Below are positions 26,074 to 35,675 of a DNA stretch of 64,000 bases, piece after piece. Source of the DNA: Crocinitomicaceae bacterium (lineage in GTDB: Bacteria > Bacteroidota > Bacteroidia > Flavobacteriales_D > Crocinitomicaceae). The notes beneath the pieces are model-generated. The model was not told the origin of the DNA. It did not search any database and worked only from the letters and a program-made list of their open reading frames with translations. The DNA lies in contig JAQWHI010000018.1 of assembly GCA_029249445.1 (NCBI GenBank), positions 186,001 through 250,000 of the forward strand, in the 5' to 3' direction. Every line of letters begins with the position of its first letter. The first letter of the stretch is position 1. Position numbers and translations under genes: made by a program.

Positions 26074-27036
26074 ATGTACAAAATCACTTTGATTATTCTA
26101 TCTTTTTATTGCTTCGTGACTTATTCGCAGGAAAAGGCTCCAAAAATTTCAGAGGATACCACAAAGAATTGGAAATTAACAAGTCTCTACGGTGCTAATG
26201 GGACGCAGTCTTCTTTCGTAAATTGGAATGCCGGAGGAAGAAATAACATTTCGATTCTGGGCTATTTCAGTGGTTCTGCGAACTATGAAAAACGAAAGTT
26301 TAAATGGGTTAATGATCTCGATGTATCTTTGGGAGGACTGCAATACATTGGTAAGGAAAATGGAAACGAAGGGCTTCAAAAAACAGACGATAAGATTGAA
26401 TTGTCTACCACGATAGGGCAGAAATTAAATAAAAATGAAGCGTTATATGTTTCATTACTTGGTGGATTTAAAACACAAATTTTGGATGGATTCGCTTATC
26501 CTAATGATTCGGTTCGTATTTCGACGTGGTTGGCTCCAGGATATTTAAACTGTGCCTTGGGTGTGGATTACGTACCAAACGACAACTTCACATTATTTGT
26601 TTCTCCTTTTGGTTCAAAATTTACGATTGTGAACGATACTGTGCTTGCGAATGCAGGTGCGTTTGGTGTTCAGGCCGCAACCTATGATGGTAATGGTGCA
26701 TTAGTTACAGCTGGAAGAAAGTTGCGTTCAGAGTTTGGAGCGTATATGAAAATGTCATTCAATCGCGAGTTAATGAAAAATATAGAGATGAAGTCGACAG
26801 TTGAATTGTTTTCGAATTATTTGGATCAACCGCAAAATATTGATGTAAATGCGGATATTTTGTTCACTTTTAAAGTGAACAATTGGTTTTCTTCTTCACT
26901 GAATTGGACGGCGATCTATGATGACGACATTCAAATTCAGTTGAGTAACGGTAAAGTAGGTCCGCGTTTCCAATTTAAATCGGTTCTTGGTTTGGGCATA
27001 TCTTATACCTTGCGAAATTACACTGAAACAAAATAA
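26074..27036 (+). CDS. DUF3078-type exported protein
   Basis: 320 residues with an N-terminal signal (ITLIILSFYCFVTYSQ). The mature part begins NWKLTSLYGANGTQSSFVNWNAGGRNNIS, the typical opening of DUF3078, followed by repeated amphipathic strands ending in an aromatic-rich strand, suggesting a small outer-membrane barrel. No substrate or mechanism is known. It appears to be its own transcription unit. Confidence 0.82.
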   Translation: MYKITLIILSFYCFVTYSQEKAPKISEDTTKNWKLTSLYGANGTQSSFVNWNAGGRNNISILGYFSGSANYEKRKFKWVNDLDVSLGGLQYIGKENGNEGLQKTDDKIELSTTIGQKLNKNEALYVSLLGGFKTQILDGFAYPNDSVRISTWLAPGYLNCALGVDYVPNDNFTLFVSPFGSKFTIVNDTVLANAGAFGVQAATYDGNGALVTAGRKLRSEFGAYMKMSFNRELMKNIEMKSTVELFSNYLDQPQNIDVNADILFTFKVNNWFSSSLNWTAIYDDDIQIQLSNGKVGPRFQFKSVLGLGISYTLRNYTETK

Positions 27037-27134
27037 AAATAGATGAGGTTTTTCTTTAGTTAAAATCAATCTCAAGAGACGATTTAACAAACTTCTGCAC
27101 TTCATTATGTGTTAGATTGTTATTTTCGCAATCA

Positions 27135-29210
27135 ATGAAAATTTTCTCAGATATATCGCTTTGGTGGATATGGCTTTGGGCCATTATTTCTGTAGCCATC
27201 TCAATTTGGTATTATCGAAAACAAAAGCAGGTTGAGGGGGCTTCATTGCTTAAAAAAAGTACTTTGATAGGATTGAGGTCCTTGGCACTCATTCTCTTAG
27301 GAGTGTTATTGTTCGGTATTTTACTAGAAACGAGTGAGTCAAAGTCTGAAAAGCCAGTGTTTATCTCGTTGATTGACAATTCTTCGTCCATGTTAAATTA
27401 CGGTGACAGTGCTGTTGTTGAATCAAAAATTGACGATTTTACAGAACGTTTAAAAAGAAAATTTGGGGAGCGATTTGATTTCGCAACTTATTTTATTGAC
27501 GATAAAATTTCATCGAAACAGCAGGGGTTTGACGGTCGAGTTTCAGATTTGAACAAGGGGTTTGATTATATCTATAATCAATATTACAATCGAAATATTG
27601 GTGGTATTTGTTTTATTTCTGATGGAAACTACAACGCTGGAAATTCGCCGCGCTACATGGCTGAAAAGATTAGTTTAACTCCAATTTTCACGGTGGGAGT
27701 TGGAGATACACTCCGAAAGAGTGATCATATGCTCAAGTCGGTTACGGCGAATGATATTGCATTTTACAAGAATAAATTCCCTATTGATATTGATATTGAG
27801 GCCAATAAGATGCGCGGCTCAAGTGCTGAAATTACGCTCTATAGAGAGGGGGAAAAGGTGGCTTCGGAAAAATTGCAATATGGATCTGGTGATTTTGACT
27901 TTAAGCACGTGACGTTCTTGGTTGATGCCGACAAGATTGGCTTTGTAAATTACGTTGTTAAATTGGAGGAGTTGGATAATGAGTCTTCCTACGAGAACAA
28001 CGAGCGAAGTATCTATATAGAGGTAATAGACTCTCGAAGTAAGGTTTTGATACTCTCAGAAGCTCCACATCCAGATATTGCTGCAATTAAGAGCGTTGTT
28101 GATTTGGATGAAAATATTGAAGTACAATCAACTTCCATTGCGCGCTGGGATGGAGTGCTTAAGGATGTTGAATTGCTTATTTTTCATGGCGCTGGAAAAA
28201 GTATGCATTCTGATTTGATTCAAAAGTTCGAAGAGAAAAAAATTCCTATTTTTTATTTTATTACCTCTGCGGCTTCGCGAGGAAATGTCAATCAGCTTCC
28301 TATCGGTCTTCGTATTCCTGGTGGGAATCGTTTGGATGAGGTGCAGAGCTATATATCAGATGGGTTCAGCCTTTTTCAACTATCTGATCAACTTATCGAG
28401 TTGCTTAAATTGTCGCCGCCACTGAAAGTTCAATTTGGTGTCACCAGAATACAGGGAGGCAGTGTGCTTTTAGGGCAGCGAATAGGTCCAGTGGAAAAGA
28501 AAGATCCACTACTTTACTTTGATCGAAATGCTGCTGGAAAGTTTGGTGTTTTTGTTGGTGAAGGACTTTGGAGTTGGAAGGTTTCTGAGTTTGGTCGTCT
28601 TAAAAACAATAATGGATTTAATGAGTTGATTCAAAAGTCGGTGCAGTACCTTATTGTGAAACGAAACAATGATCCATTGAGAATCAATTTTCCAAAACGT
28701 TTCACAATTAACGATGAGCTGCTGCTGAACGCAGAATTTTACAATTCTTCTTTGGAGCAAATTACGAGTCCACAAATCAATTTCACATTGAAGGACATGC
28801 AGGGCAATGAGTCTCCATACGTATTTGCGAAGAATACCAGCGACTACCGTTTGGCTTTGGGTAGGCTAAGCGCTGGGAAATACGAATGGAATGCGGTGAC
28901 GACATTTAATGGTAAACAATACACCAAAAGTGGTGTGTTTGTTGTTGAAGACGTGTCTCTTGAGGCACTCGCCACATCTGCCAATCACAATTTACTGAAA
29001 CTGATCGCGGCAAATTCAAATGGATCATTTTATGAGATTGCAGAATTGAATAACCTAATTGATGTTATTGGAAACCGAAAAGATATTGTTAATATTTCCT
29101 ATGAGGAAACGAATTACAACGACCTTATTGATTGGAAGTGGATTGCTTTTTTGCTTGTATTTCTGCTTGGATTGGAATGGGGTATTCGACGTTATTCTGG
29201 GACCTATTAA
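27135..29210 (+). CDS. VWA-domain membrane protein
   Basis: 691 residues. Two N-terminal membrane helices (WWIWLWAIISVAISIWYY and LRSLALILLGVLLFGILL), then a von Willebrand A-type domain with MIDAS motif DNSSSM at about residue 80, a beta-rich middle, a segment resembling a glutamine amidotransferase-like fold (ILSEAPHPDIA...LLIFHGAG), and a C-terminal membrane helix (WIAFLLVFLLGLEWG). The bulk should sit in the periplasm. Such proteins are common in Bacteroidota, often near BatA/BatB or MoxR genes, which are absent here. The ATG at 27135 is chosen over a TTG at 27117; a near-consensus -7 ends 6 bases before it. Confidence 0.8.
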   Translation: MKIFSDISLWWIWLWAIISVAISIWYYRKQKQVEGASLLKKSTLIGLRSLALILLGVLLFGILLETSESKSEKPVFISLIDNSSSMLNYGDSAVVESKIDDFTERLKRKFGERFDFATYFIDDKISSKQQGFDGRVSDLNKGFDYIYNQYYNRNIGGICFISDGNYNAGNSPRYMAEKISLTPIFTVGVGDTLRKSDHMLKSVTANDIAFYKNKFPIDIDIEANKMRGSSAEITLYREGEKVASEKLQYGSGDFDFKHVTFLVDADKIGFVNYVVKLEELDNESSYENNERSIYIEVIDSRSKVLILSEAPHPDIAAIKSVVDLDENIEVQSTSIARWDGVLKDVELLIFHGAGKSMHSDLIQKFEEKKIPIFYFITSAASRGNVNQLPIGLRIPGGNRLDEVQSYISDGFSLFQLSDQLIELLKLSPPLKVQFGVTRIQGGSVLLGQRIGPVEKKDPLLYFDRNAAGKFGVFVGEGLWSWKVSEFGRLKNNNGFNELIQKSVQYLIVKRNNDPLRINFPKRFTINDELLLNAEFYNSSLEQITSPQINFTLKDMQGNESPYVFAKNTSDYRLALGRLSAGKYEWNAVTTFNGKQYTKSGVFVVEDVSLEALATSANHNLLKLIAANSNGSFYEIAELNNLIDVIGNRKDIVNISYEETNYNDLIDWKWIAFLLVFLLGLEWGIRRYSGTY

Positions 29211-29317
29211 AAACCATGACTTCTTTTTTTGAGCATTATTTGAAAGTTTTATTTGTACGGATAAAATAATTTGAAATGCATTTCGTTTTATCAATGAACT
29301 TATAAACGGTATTGCCT

Positions 29318-29461
29318 ATGTTGAAAAAATACCCAATTGTTCCTGGCACGGACGTTAAAATTAGCCCTAGCGCTTCTACGATCAACGCGATTTTAAATTA
29401 CAGTCGTTCAATAGAGGTAAAGAAAAGTAAAAAGGATGTTGTACTCATCCATTTAAATTAA
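29318..29461 (+). CDS. Small conserved-type protein, 47 residues
   Basis: A complete short frame from ATG 29318 to TAA 29461: MLKKYPIVPGTDVKISPS, then TINAILNYSRSIEV, a KKSKK stretch and the end VVLIHLN. I recall small proteins of this form (P-x-V/I-x-I-S-P-S ... ILNYSKSLEV ... LxLN) from many Flavobacteriia, so I think it is real; that is memory, not a search. The codon pattern is coding-like, and a strong terminator begins directly at the stop. Function unknown. Confidence 0.7.
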   Translation: MLKKYPIVPGTDVKISPSASTINAILNYSRSIEVKKSKKDVVLIHLN

Positions 29462-29491
29462 AAAAAGCCCCAACAATATTGGGGCTTTTTT
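29460..29491. terminator. Bidirectional terminator
   Basis: GCCCCAA, loop CAATA, TTGGGGC, with A-run before and T-run after, between the small plus-strand gene and the opposing M13 peptidase gene. It serves both strands. Confidence 0.88.
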
Positions 29492-29517
29492 AATTTGCAG
29501 AAGCAGGGCGAGTGCGA

Positions 29518-31545
29518 TTACCAGATTCGTGAAAGCTGTTTGCCACTATTGCGCATTGGATCTTCCTCTTTGACATTAAAAGTTTCAAAGAATTCGGGAC
29601 AATTCATCAATGGTCCATTTACCCGGTACATGCCGGGCGCGTGCGGATCGGTTGCAATGCGTTTCTTCAATTCTGCATCTGTGAAATTAATTTTCCAGAG
29701 TTGCGCAAATGAGATAAAGAAACGTTGCGCAGGTGTAAATCCATTGCGTGCTTTGCCTTCTTTAAACTCCTCGGTTTTCGTATAGGCGTAATAGGCCAAT
29801 GTCAGCCCACCGAGATCTGCAATGTTCTCACCCATGGTTAATTTGGGATTGACACAATGACCTTCAATAGGGCAGAACCGTGCAAATGTTTCACCGTACG
29901 TTCTGGTCTTTAAGTCAAAGGATTCTCGATCTTCTTTTGTCCACCAATTCTCCAAGGTTCCATCTGCTCCATATTGTGATCCCATATCGTCAAATCCGTG
30001 TGTCAATTCATGACCAATTACAACACCAATTCGGCCATAATTCACCGCATCTTCAAAAGAATCATCAAAAAATGGTGCCTGCATTATTCCTGCAGGAAAT
30101 GCGATTTCATTTAGGAGCGGATGGTAATACGCATTGACCATATGTGCAGGCATTCCCCATTCTGTTTCGTCCACGGGTTCGTTCAGTTTTTTTATGTTTT
30201 TGTAAAAACGAAAAGCGTTTGCGTTGGTATAATTTTCTACGTAGGTATCTTTTCTGAAGGTAAGTAGGCTGTAATCTTTCCATTTCTCTGGGAAGCCAAG
30301 TTTTCGGTCAATGGCATTCAGTTTTATGAGTGCTTGTTTTTTTGTTTCCTCAGACATCCATTCCAAGCCGTCAATACGCTCTCTAAAGGCCTCTAAGATG
30401 TTATCAACCATTTTGTCTATTCTTGTTTGTGCTGATTCCGAATAGTGTTTTTCAACGAACGATTTTCCGAGTAATTCACCAAAATTCATTCGTGTAATCT
30501 CATTGATTGCACTTTCATTGATTGGTTTCATCTCTTTTCTACCGCTCAGAATTTGGCCGTAGAAATCAAAGTTTACATTTGCGGTTTTCTCATCGAGGTG
30601 ACCCGAGTAATGATTTATTGTGCACCATTGAAGGTAATTCTTCCAGGATGCGAGATCAACTTCTTCAAGCATTTTACGAATATTCATCGCATGTTTGTTC
30701 CCAGAAAAATTTAGTGAGTCGATGTTATTTATGCCAACTAAGGAAAGGTAGTGCTTGAAGTCAAAGCTTCCTAACGATTCGCATGCTTCATCAATTCCTA
30801 ATACTTTGTACCGATTGGAAGGAATACGCATCTCTGACGGTGTGAGCATTGATTTAGAAAGGTTGATTTCAAAATCTAAGATCGACTGTGCAATTTCCTT
30901 TGAATTTCTTTCACCGATAATATTCATTAAAGAAATGATGTAATGCATGTAATCTTCATGAATTTCCATTTTTTCAGGCACATGATAATAGTCTCGATTT
31001 GGAAGTCCAATTCCTCCTTGATTGAAGCTGGCAATGTGTCTTGAAACATTTTTCATGTCTTGCTGAACGCCGAAGTAGAAGAGTGAGTTGATTCCCTTTT
31101 TGTGTTGTGCAGCGACCACTGTAACGATATCTTTTTTTGATGCAATTTTACTTATTTGATCCAGTTGCTCCTTGATGGGTATATATCCAATATTATTTCG
31201 GTTCTGCATGTCGGTAAATGACGCATAGTAATCCGCTAGTAATTGTTCATCCGATGTATTTCCACTCTCAGCTGATACATATTCTTCGAGTAGGGTTGTC
31301 AATTTTTCCAAATTGTATTTATTCAATTCGTTAAAGCTTCCCCAACGAGATTCAGAAGGAGGTACAGGATTGTTCTTTACCCATGTACCATTCGCAAATT
31401 GAAAGAAGTCGTCTTGGGGTAAAGTGGATTTGTCCATATAGCTCACGTCCATAGTTGCTTTTTCATTTCTAAGCAATTTCTTTTGAAGGACGCCACAACC
31501 TACAGTAGTTGCAACAATTCCGATAATAATTAATGCTTTTTTCAT
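29518..31545 (-). CDS. M13 family metallopeptidase (neprilysin/PepO type), lipoprotein
   Basis: 675 residues. Lipobox TVGC in MKKALIIIGIVATTVGCG, so envelope-anchored. The zinc motif HELTH is in GVVIGHELTHGFDDMGS, the third ligand Glu in ENIADLGG, and the substrate-binding NAYYHP motif is present; Peptidase_M13 N- and C-domains fill the length. It cleaves short peptides at hydrophobic residues. It is the last gene of an operon with the GNAT and acyl-CoA carboxylase genes (gaps of 9 and 11 bases). Confidence 0.94.
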   Translation of the reverse strand: MKKALIIIGIVATTVGCGVLQKKLLRNEKATMDVSYMDKSTLPQDDFFQFANGTWVKNNPVPPSESRWGSFNELNKYNLEKLTTLLEEYVSAESGNTSDEQLLADYYASFTDMQNRNNIGYIPIKEQLDQISKIASKKDIVTVVAAQHKKGINSLFYFGVQQDMKNVSRHIASFNQGGIGLPNRDYYHVPEKMEIHEDYMHYIISLMNIIGERNSKEIAQSILDFEINLSKSMLTPSEMRIPSNRYKVLGIDEACESLGSFDFKHYLSLVGINNIDSLNFSGNKHAMNIRKMLEEVDLASWKNYLQWCTINHYSGHLDEKTANVNFDFYGQILSGRKEMKPINESAINEITRMNFGELLGKSFVEKHYSESAQTRIDKMVDNILEAFRERIDGLEWMSEETKKQALIKLNAIDRKLGFPEKWKDYSLLTFRKDTYVENYTNANAFRFYKNIKKLNEPVDETEWGMPAHMVNAYYHPLLNEIAFPAGIMQAPFFDDSFEDAVNYGRIGVVIGHELTHGFDDMGSQYGADGTLENWWTKEDRESFDLKTRTYGETFARFCPIEGHCVNPKLTMGENIADLGGLTLAYYAYTKTEEFKEGKARNGFTPAQRFFISFAQLWKINFTDAELKKRIATDPHAPGMYRVNGPLMNCPEFFETFNVKEEDPMRNSGKQLSRIW

Positions 31546-31554
31546 TTTTCTAAT

Positions 31555-32013
31555 TTATGATTGTGGTGAGCGCTTCATTTCTAAATGAGGAATTCCGTCT
31601 TCAAGGTATTCAGATCCAGTTGAGACGAATTGATGTTTTCCGTAGTATTCCTCCAAGTGCTTTTGGGCGGAAATAATTATAGGTGAATTTCCAAATTCAT
31701 TTTGACTGAATTGAATACAGCGTTCCATCATATCATGACCAATTCCTTGACCACGGTATTTTTTATTAATCACTACGCGTCCAATTGCCGTATGTTCATA
31801 TGAAATACCTGGAGGTAAAATCCGAGAGGTTGCCATTACATCACCTTTTCCGTCTCTGCATATGAGGTGATAGCATTTTTTGTCCTTTCCATCCAGATCC
31901 AGGTACGGGCAGTCTTGCTCAACGACAAATACGTCGAGTCGAAGTGCGATTATATCGTGAAACTCATTGAGTGTGAGATCGTGGTAGTGTTTCACTTGCC
32001 AATTTAAATGCAT
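31555..32013 (-). CDS. GNAT acetyltransferase (ElaA-like)
   Basis: 152 residues. The acetyl-CoA loop is in IGRVVINKKYRGQGIGHDMM (R/Q-x-x-G-x-G/A), preceded by the ElaA-type start (WQVKHYHDLTLNEFHDIIALRLDVFVVEQDCPYLDLDGKD). The acceptor is unknown. It lies between carboxylase and M13 peptidase genes in one operon. Confidence 0.88.
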   Translation of the reverse strand: MHLNWQVKHYHDLTLNEFHDIIALRLDVFVVEQDCPYLDLDGKDKKCYHLICRDGKGDVMATSRILPPGISYEHTAIGRVVINKKYRGQGIGHDMMERCIQFSQNEFGNSPIIISAQKHLEEYYGKHQFVSTGSEYLEDGIPHLEMKRSPQS

Positions 32014-32024
32014 AGTAGTTATTT

Positions 32025-33668
32025 TTAAGTTTGGATGACTCCAACGTTATATGGTTTTTCTGCTTTTTTGTGATTTGCCATTTCGATTCCTACAGACAGC
32101 ACCTTACGCGTTTCTGCAGGATCGATAATTGCATCGACCCAAAGTTTGCTTGCGGCATAGTAGGGTGAGGTTTGCGAGTCATAGCGACTTTTTATTTGAT
32201 CGTACAGTTCTTTTTCACGTTCGGAGGTAAGTTTTTCTCCCTTCGCCTTCATTGAGGCAACTTCAATTTGTAAGAGTACTTTTGCTGCGGCTGCGCCTCC
32301 CATGACTGCAATTTCTGCAGTTGGCCATCCAACTATCAATCGCGGATCATAGGCTTTGCCGAACATTGCGTAATTTCCTGCTCCGTATGAGTTTCCTAGT
32401 ATGACAGTAAATTTGGGAACGACAGAATTGGCCATTGCATTAACCATTTTAGCACCGTCTTTAATGATGCCGTTGTGTTCACTTTTAGAGCCTACCATAA
32501 AGCCGGTAACATCTTGCAAGAATACCAGCGGTATGTTTTTCTGATTGCAGTTCATAATAAATCGCGAAGCTTTATCTGCTGAGTCCGAGTAGATAACACC
32601 TCCAAATTGCATCTCACCCTTGGCATTCTTTACTATTTCTCTTTGATTAGCTACGATTCCGACGCTCCAACCATCGATACGGGCGTACGCACAGACAATT
32701 GTTTTTCCGTAATTACTCTTGTATTCTGTACATTTAGAGTCATCAACCAAACATTTGATGATGTGTTTTACATCGTATGGTTTTGATCGCTCTTCAGGCA
32801 ATATCCCATAGAGTTTTTTCAAATCGTTTTTGGGAGCAATTGATTCTTTGCGGTCAAATCCTGCAGAATCGGGTTGCCCAATCTGATCCATCAGTTCGCG
32901 AATTGTTTTTAAGCAATCTTCATCAGTTTCAGTTTTATAGTCGCAAACACCTGAAATTTCAGTCTGTGTCGTTGCACCACCCAATGTTTCATTGTCGATC
33001 GTTTCTCCAATCGCGGCTTTTACCAAATAAGACCCTGCAAGAAAAATTGTTCCTGTTTTGTTAACGATGAGTGATTCATCGGACATGATTGGAAGGTAAG
33101 CGCCTCCTGCGACACAGCTACCCATTACAGCTGCAATTTGAACAATTCCCATAGAACTCATTACTGCGTTGTTTCTAAAGATCCTACCGAAGTGTTCTTT
33201 GTCCGCAAAAATCTCATCTTGCATTGGAAGAAATACTCCTGCGGAATCTACCAAATAAATGATCGGTAATTTATTTTCCATTGCAATTTCTTGCGCTCTT
33301 AGATTTTTCTTTCCAGTAATTGGAAACCAGGCACCGGCCTTGACCGTTGCATCATTAGCAACTATGATGCATTGTTTCCCTGAAACATATCCAATTACAG
33401 TTACAACGCCACCCGCCGGACATCCGCCATGTTCCTTGTACATATCGTAGCCTGCAAATGCACCGATTTCAATTCGATCTGTGTTTGGATCGAGTAGGAG
33501 TTCAATTCGCTCTCGTGCTGTTCGTTTTCCTTTTGAATGTAGTTTGTCAATGCGCTTTTTCCCGCCACCTTCATAAATTGTATCAAGCTTTCGATTTAGA
33601 TCGATAATTTTCAGACGCATTGTATCGTCGTTCCTATTAAATTCAAGTTCTTTTTTTGATATGGCCAT
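32025..33668 (-). CDS. Acyl-CoA carboxylase beta subunit (carboxyltransferase)
   Basis: 547 residues. Transfers CO2 from carboxybiotin to an acyl-CoA. N- and C-terminal crotonase-like carboxyltransferase domains are visible, with GGCPAGGVVTVIGYV, the oxyanion Gly pairs in GSCVAGGAYLP and GNSYGAGNYAM, and MGGAAAAKVLLQIE. The sequence resembles the methylcrotonyl/propionyl-CoA carboxylase beta group; I cannot fix the substrate. No biotin-carrying alpha subunit is adjacent, so it must be encoded elsewhere. Confidence 0.88.
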   Translation of the reverse strand: MAISKKELEFNRNDDTMRLKIIDLNRKLDTIYEGGGKKRIDKLHSKGKRTARERIELLLDPNTDRIEIGAFAGYDMYKEHGGCPAGGVVTVIGYVSGKQCIIVANDATVKAGAWFPITGKKNLRAQEIAMENKLPIIYLVDSAGVFLPMQDEIFADKEHFGRIFRNNAVMSSMGIVQIAAVMGSCVAGGAYLPIMSDESLIVNKTGTIFLAGSYLVKAAIGETIDNETLGGATTQTEISGVCDYKTETDEDCLKTIRELMDQIGQPDSAGFDRKESIAPKNDLKKLYGILPEERSKPYDVKHIIKCLVDDSKCTEYKSNYGKTIVCAYARIDGWSVGIVANQREIVKNAKGEMQFGGVIYSDSADKASRFIMNCNQKNIPLVFLQDVTGFMVGSKSEHNGIIKDGAKMVNAMANSVVPKFTVILGNSYGAGNYAMFGKAYDPRLIVGWPTAEIAVMGGAAAAKVLLQIEVASMKAKGEKLTSEREKELYDQIKSRYDSQTSPYYAASKLWVDAIIDPAETRKVLSVGIEMANHKKAEKPYNVGVIQT

Positions 33669-33788
33669 GTTTCAAAATGAGGAACTGCTAATTTAGTAAA
33701 AAGCGCGAAAATACATCGTTTATAAAGATGTGCTTTAAGTTCAGATTGCTAAAAAAAACAACTAACACTTTGTTGTTTGAAAATCACC

Positions 33789-33819
33789 TTGAAATATTCT
33801 TTTCGATAGTGTAAATTTG
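33789..33819 (+). promoter_or_regulatory. Promoter of pcm, only 5 bases from the start codon
   Basis: TTG at 33789-33791, 20 bases, TAAATTTG at 33812-33819; the ATG is at 33825. The transcript would start at or very near the ATG. Confidence 0.5.
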
Positions 33820-33824
33820 TTCAT

Positions 33825-34469
33825 ATGCAGGATTCATACAAATACCAAGGGATGAGACGTCAGCTGATCAAAGAACTCTCCGAAAAGGGAATAAAAAGTC
33901 AGCAGGTCTTAATGTGTTTTGAAGTTGTCCCTCGTCATTTCTTTCTGGACAATGTTTTTGCAGAGCAGGCGTATTCGAATATTGCTTTTCAAATTGGCGC
34001 TGGACAAACCATAAGTCACCCATATACGGTTGCATTTCAAACGGAGTTATTAAATATAAAAAAAGGAGAGTCTATTCTTGAAATAGGCACGGGATCGGGC
34101 TTTCAAACTTCGATACTCTGTGAAATGGGCGCAAAAGTATTTAGTATCGAACGTCACAAAGAATTGCACTTGAAGGCTAAAAATATTTTAAGACATTTGA
34201 AATACAATTGCCGTTTGAGTTTTGGTGATGGATACAAGGGCTTGCCTTCTTTCGCTCCCTTTGATAAAATTATCATTACTTGCGGAGCCCCAGATGTTCC
34301 TGAAGAATTGTTGAATCAGTTGAAGGTTGGAGGAGTGATGGTAATTCCTATCGGAGAGGGAGAGGAACAGTTGATGAAACGAATTACGAAAGTCTCCGAG
34401 CACGAGGTTGAAATTGAGGACTTTGGAGTTTTTAAGTTCGTTCCAATGCTTGAGAACAAGGTCAAATAG
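33825..34469 (+). CDS. pcm: Protein-L-isoaspartate O-methyltransferase
   Basis: 214 residues. Repairs isoaspartyl residues in aged proteins using S-adenosylmethionine. Family marks: start MQDSYKYQGMRRQL, VPRHFFLD, GQTISHPYTVA (substrate loop), SAM motif I ILEIGTGSGFQT, and GDGYKG. Length is typical. The conserved N-terminus supports the ATG at 33825 despite the promoter's closeness. It converges on trxB across a shared terminator. Confidence 0.95.
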   Translation: MQDSYKYQGMRRQLIKELSEKGIKSQQVLMCFEVVPRHFFLDNVFAEQAYSNIAFQIGAGQTISHPYTVAFQTELLNIKKGESILEIGTGSGFQTSILCEMGAKVFSIERHKELHLKAKNILRHLKYNCRLSFGDGYKGLPSFAPFDKIIITCGAPDVPEELLNQLKVGGVMVIPIGEGEEQLMKRITKVSEHEVEIEDFGVFKFVPMLENKVK

Positions 34470-34481
34470 CTGTTTCATTTC

Positions 34482-34518
34482 AAAAAAAAACGCCTCGATT
34501 TCCCGAAGCGTTCTTTTT
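34482..34518. terminator. Bidirectional terminator between pcm and trxB
   Basis: AACGCCTCG and CGAAGCGTT form a 9-bp stem with one wobble and a 6-base loop; an A-run precedes and a T-rich run follows. Confidence 0.8.
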
Positions 34519-34530
34519 CTTGCAGATCTG

Positions 34531-35481
34531 TTAATGTCCTTTCGCTGCTAAATAGCGCTCAGCGTCTAATGCCCCCATGCATCCAGTTCCGGCAGCTGTA
34601 ATTGCTTGACGGTACGTTTTGTCAGCAGCATCACCAGCAACAAATACACCAGGAACATTCGTTTTTGATGTGCCTGGCTGTTCATACTTGATGTATCCAG
34701 TCTCATCAAGATTGAGGTAGTCTGAGAAGATATCTGTATTTGGTTTGTGTCCAATAGCGACAAAAAATCCGGTACAAGGAATTTCTGTTGTGTCGCCTGT
34801 TTTATTGTTATTGACACGCACACCACTCACAACTTGTCCGTCTCCCAGAACCTCCTCAGTCTCAGTGTTAAATAAAATTTCAATGTTTTCAGTGCCCTTT
34901 ACCCGTTCAGCCATAATTTTAGAAGCTCTAAATTCATCTCGACGCACGAGCATCGTCACCTTTGTACAGAGTTTGGATAAGTAATGTGCTTCTTCACATG
35001 CTGAATCACCGGCGCCAACAATTACCGTTTCTTGTCCACGGTAAAAGAAACCATCACAAACGGCGCATGCAGAGACTCCACCGCCGAGCTTGAGGTATTT
35101 TTGTTCGCTTTCAAGTCCAAGGTATTTCGCAGATGCTCCAGTTGAAATGATTACAGTTTCTGCATGGATTTCTTTTCCATCGTCTGCCCAACATTTATGA
35201 ATGTCACCTGAAAAATCAACTTTCGTGATGAATCCAAAACGGACGTCTGTGTCAAATCGTTTCGCTTGAGCTTCTAATTGAATCATCATTTCAGGCCCAG
35301 TTACACCGTCAGCATACCCCGGGAAGTTTTCTACTTCATTGGTTGTTGTTAATTGTCCTCCTGGTTGCATTCCTTGATAAAGCACTGGAGCCATTTCTGC
35401 ACGTGCTGCATAAATAGCTGCCGTGTATCCAGCTGGACCGGATCCAATAATTAAACATTTTATAGTTTCGATTTCACTCAT
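34531..35481 (-). CDS. trxB: Thioredoxin reductase
   Basis: 316 residues. NADPH-dependent FAD enzyme reducing thioredoxin. FAD motif GSGPAGYTAAIYAARAE near the start, redox pair CAVC in GGVSACAVCDGFF (about residues 137-140), NADPH motif VGAGDSACEEAHYL, and second FAD motif GVFVAGDAADKTYRQAITAAGTG. The low-molecular-weight bacterial type; bacillithiol (bshA) is also made, so two thiol systems coexist. Confidence 0.96.
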   Translation of the reverse strand: MSEIETIKCLIIGSGPAGYTAAIYAARAEMAPVLYQGMQPGGQLTTTNEVENFPGYADGVTGPEMMIQLEAQAKRFDTDVRFGFITKVDFSGDIHKCWADDGKEIHAETVIISTGASAKYLGLESEQKYLKLGGGVSACAVCDGFFYRGQETVIVGAGDSACEEAHYLSKLCTKVTMLVRRDEFRASKIMAERVKGTENIEILFNTETEEVLGDGQVVSGVRVNNNKTGDTTEIPCTGFFVAIGHKPNTDIFSDYLNLDETGYIKYEQPGTSKTNVPGVFVAGDAADKTYRQAITAAGTGCMGALDAERYLAAKGH

Positions 35482-35519
35482 ATTTTGATTGTATTGTAAA
35501 TTGTATTATTTGGTTCACT

Positions 35520-35527
35520 CAAAATTA
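35520..35527 (-). promoter_or_regulatory. -7 promoter element of trxB
   Basis: On the minus strand TAATTTTG, an exact match, 38 bases before the ATG at 35481. Confidence 0.45.
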
Positions 35528-35618
35528 ATAATAAGAAAGCTATTTGTGATGTTTCGACCATTCAAAATTGAAATCTTTAGGATTACAAGAATTTTAACAG
35601 TATTTGATGCCCAACTAA

Positions 35619-35649
35619 TTTGTATTTGATCAAAAGAACACTAGCTTTG
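35619..35649 (+). promoter_or_regulatory. Promoter of the helicase gene
   Basis: TTTG at 35619-35622, 19 bases, TAGCTTTG at 35642-35649: a full Bacteroidota consensus, 26 bases before the ATG. Confidence 0.65.
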
Positions 35650-35675
35650 TAGCTGCTTTTTTTTCAAAGTAAAAT

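Noticed and set aside
29055-29294. Minus-strand 79-residue frame overlapping the VWA gene end
   Set aside because: Mostly antisense to the VWA gene; composition of Lys/Asn-rich low complexity and no promoter seen.
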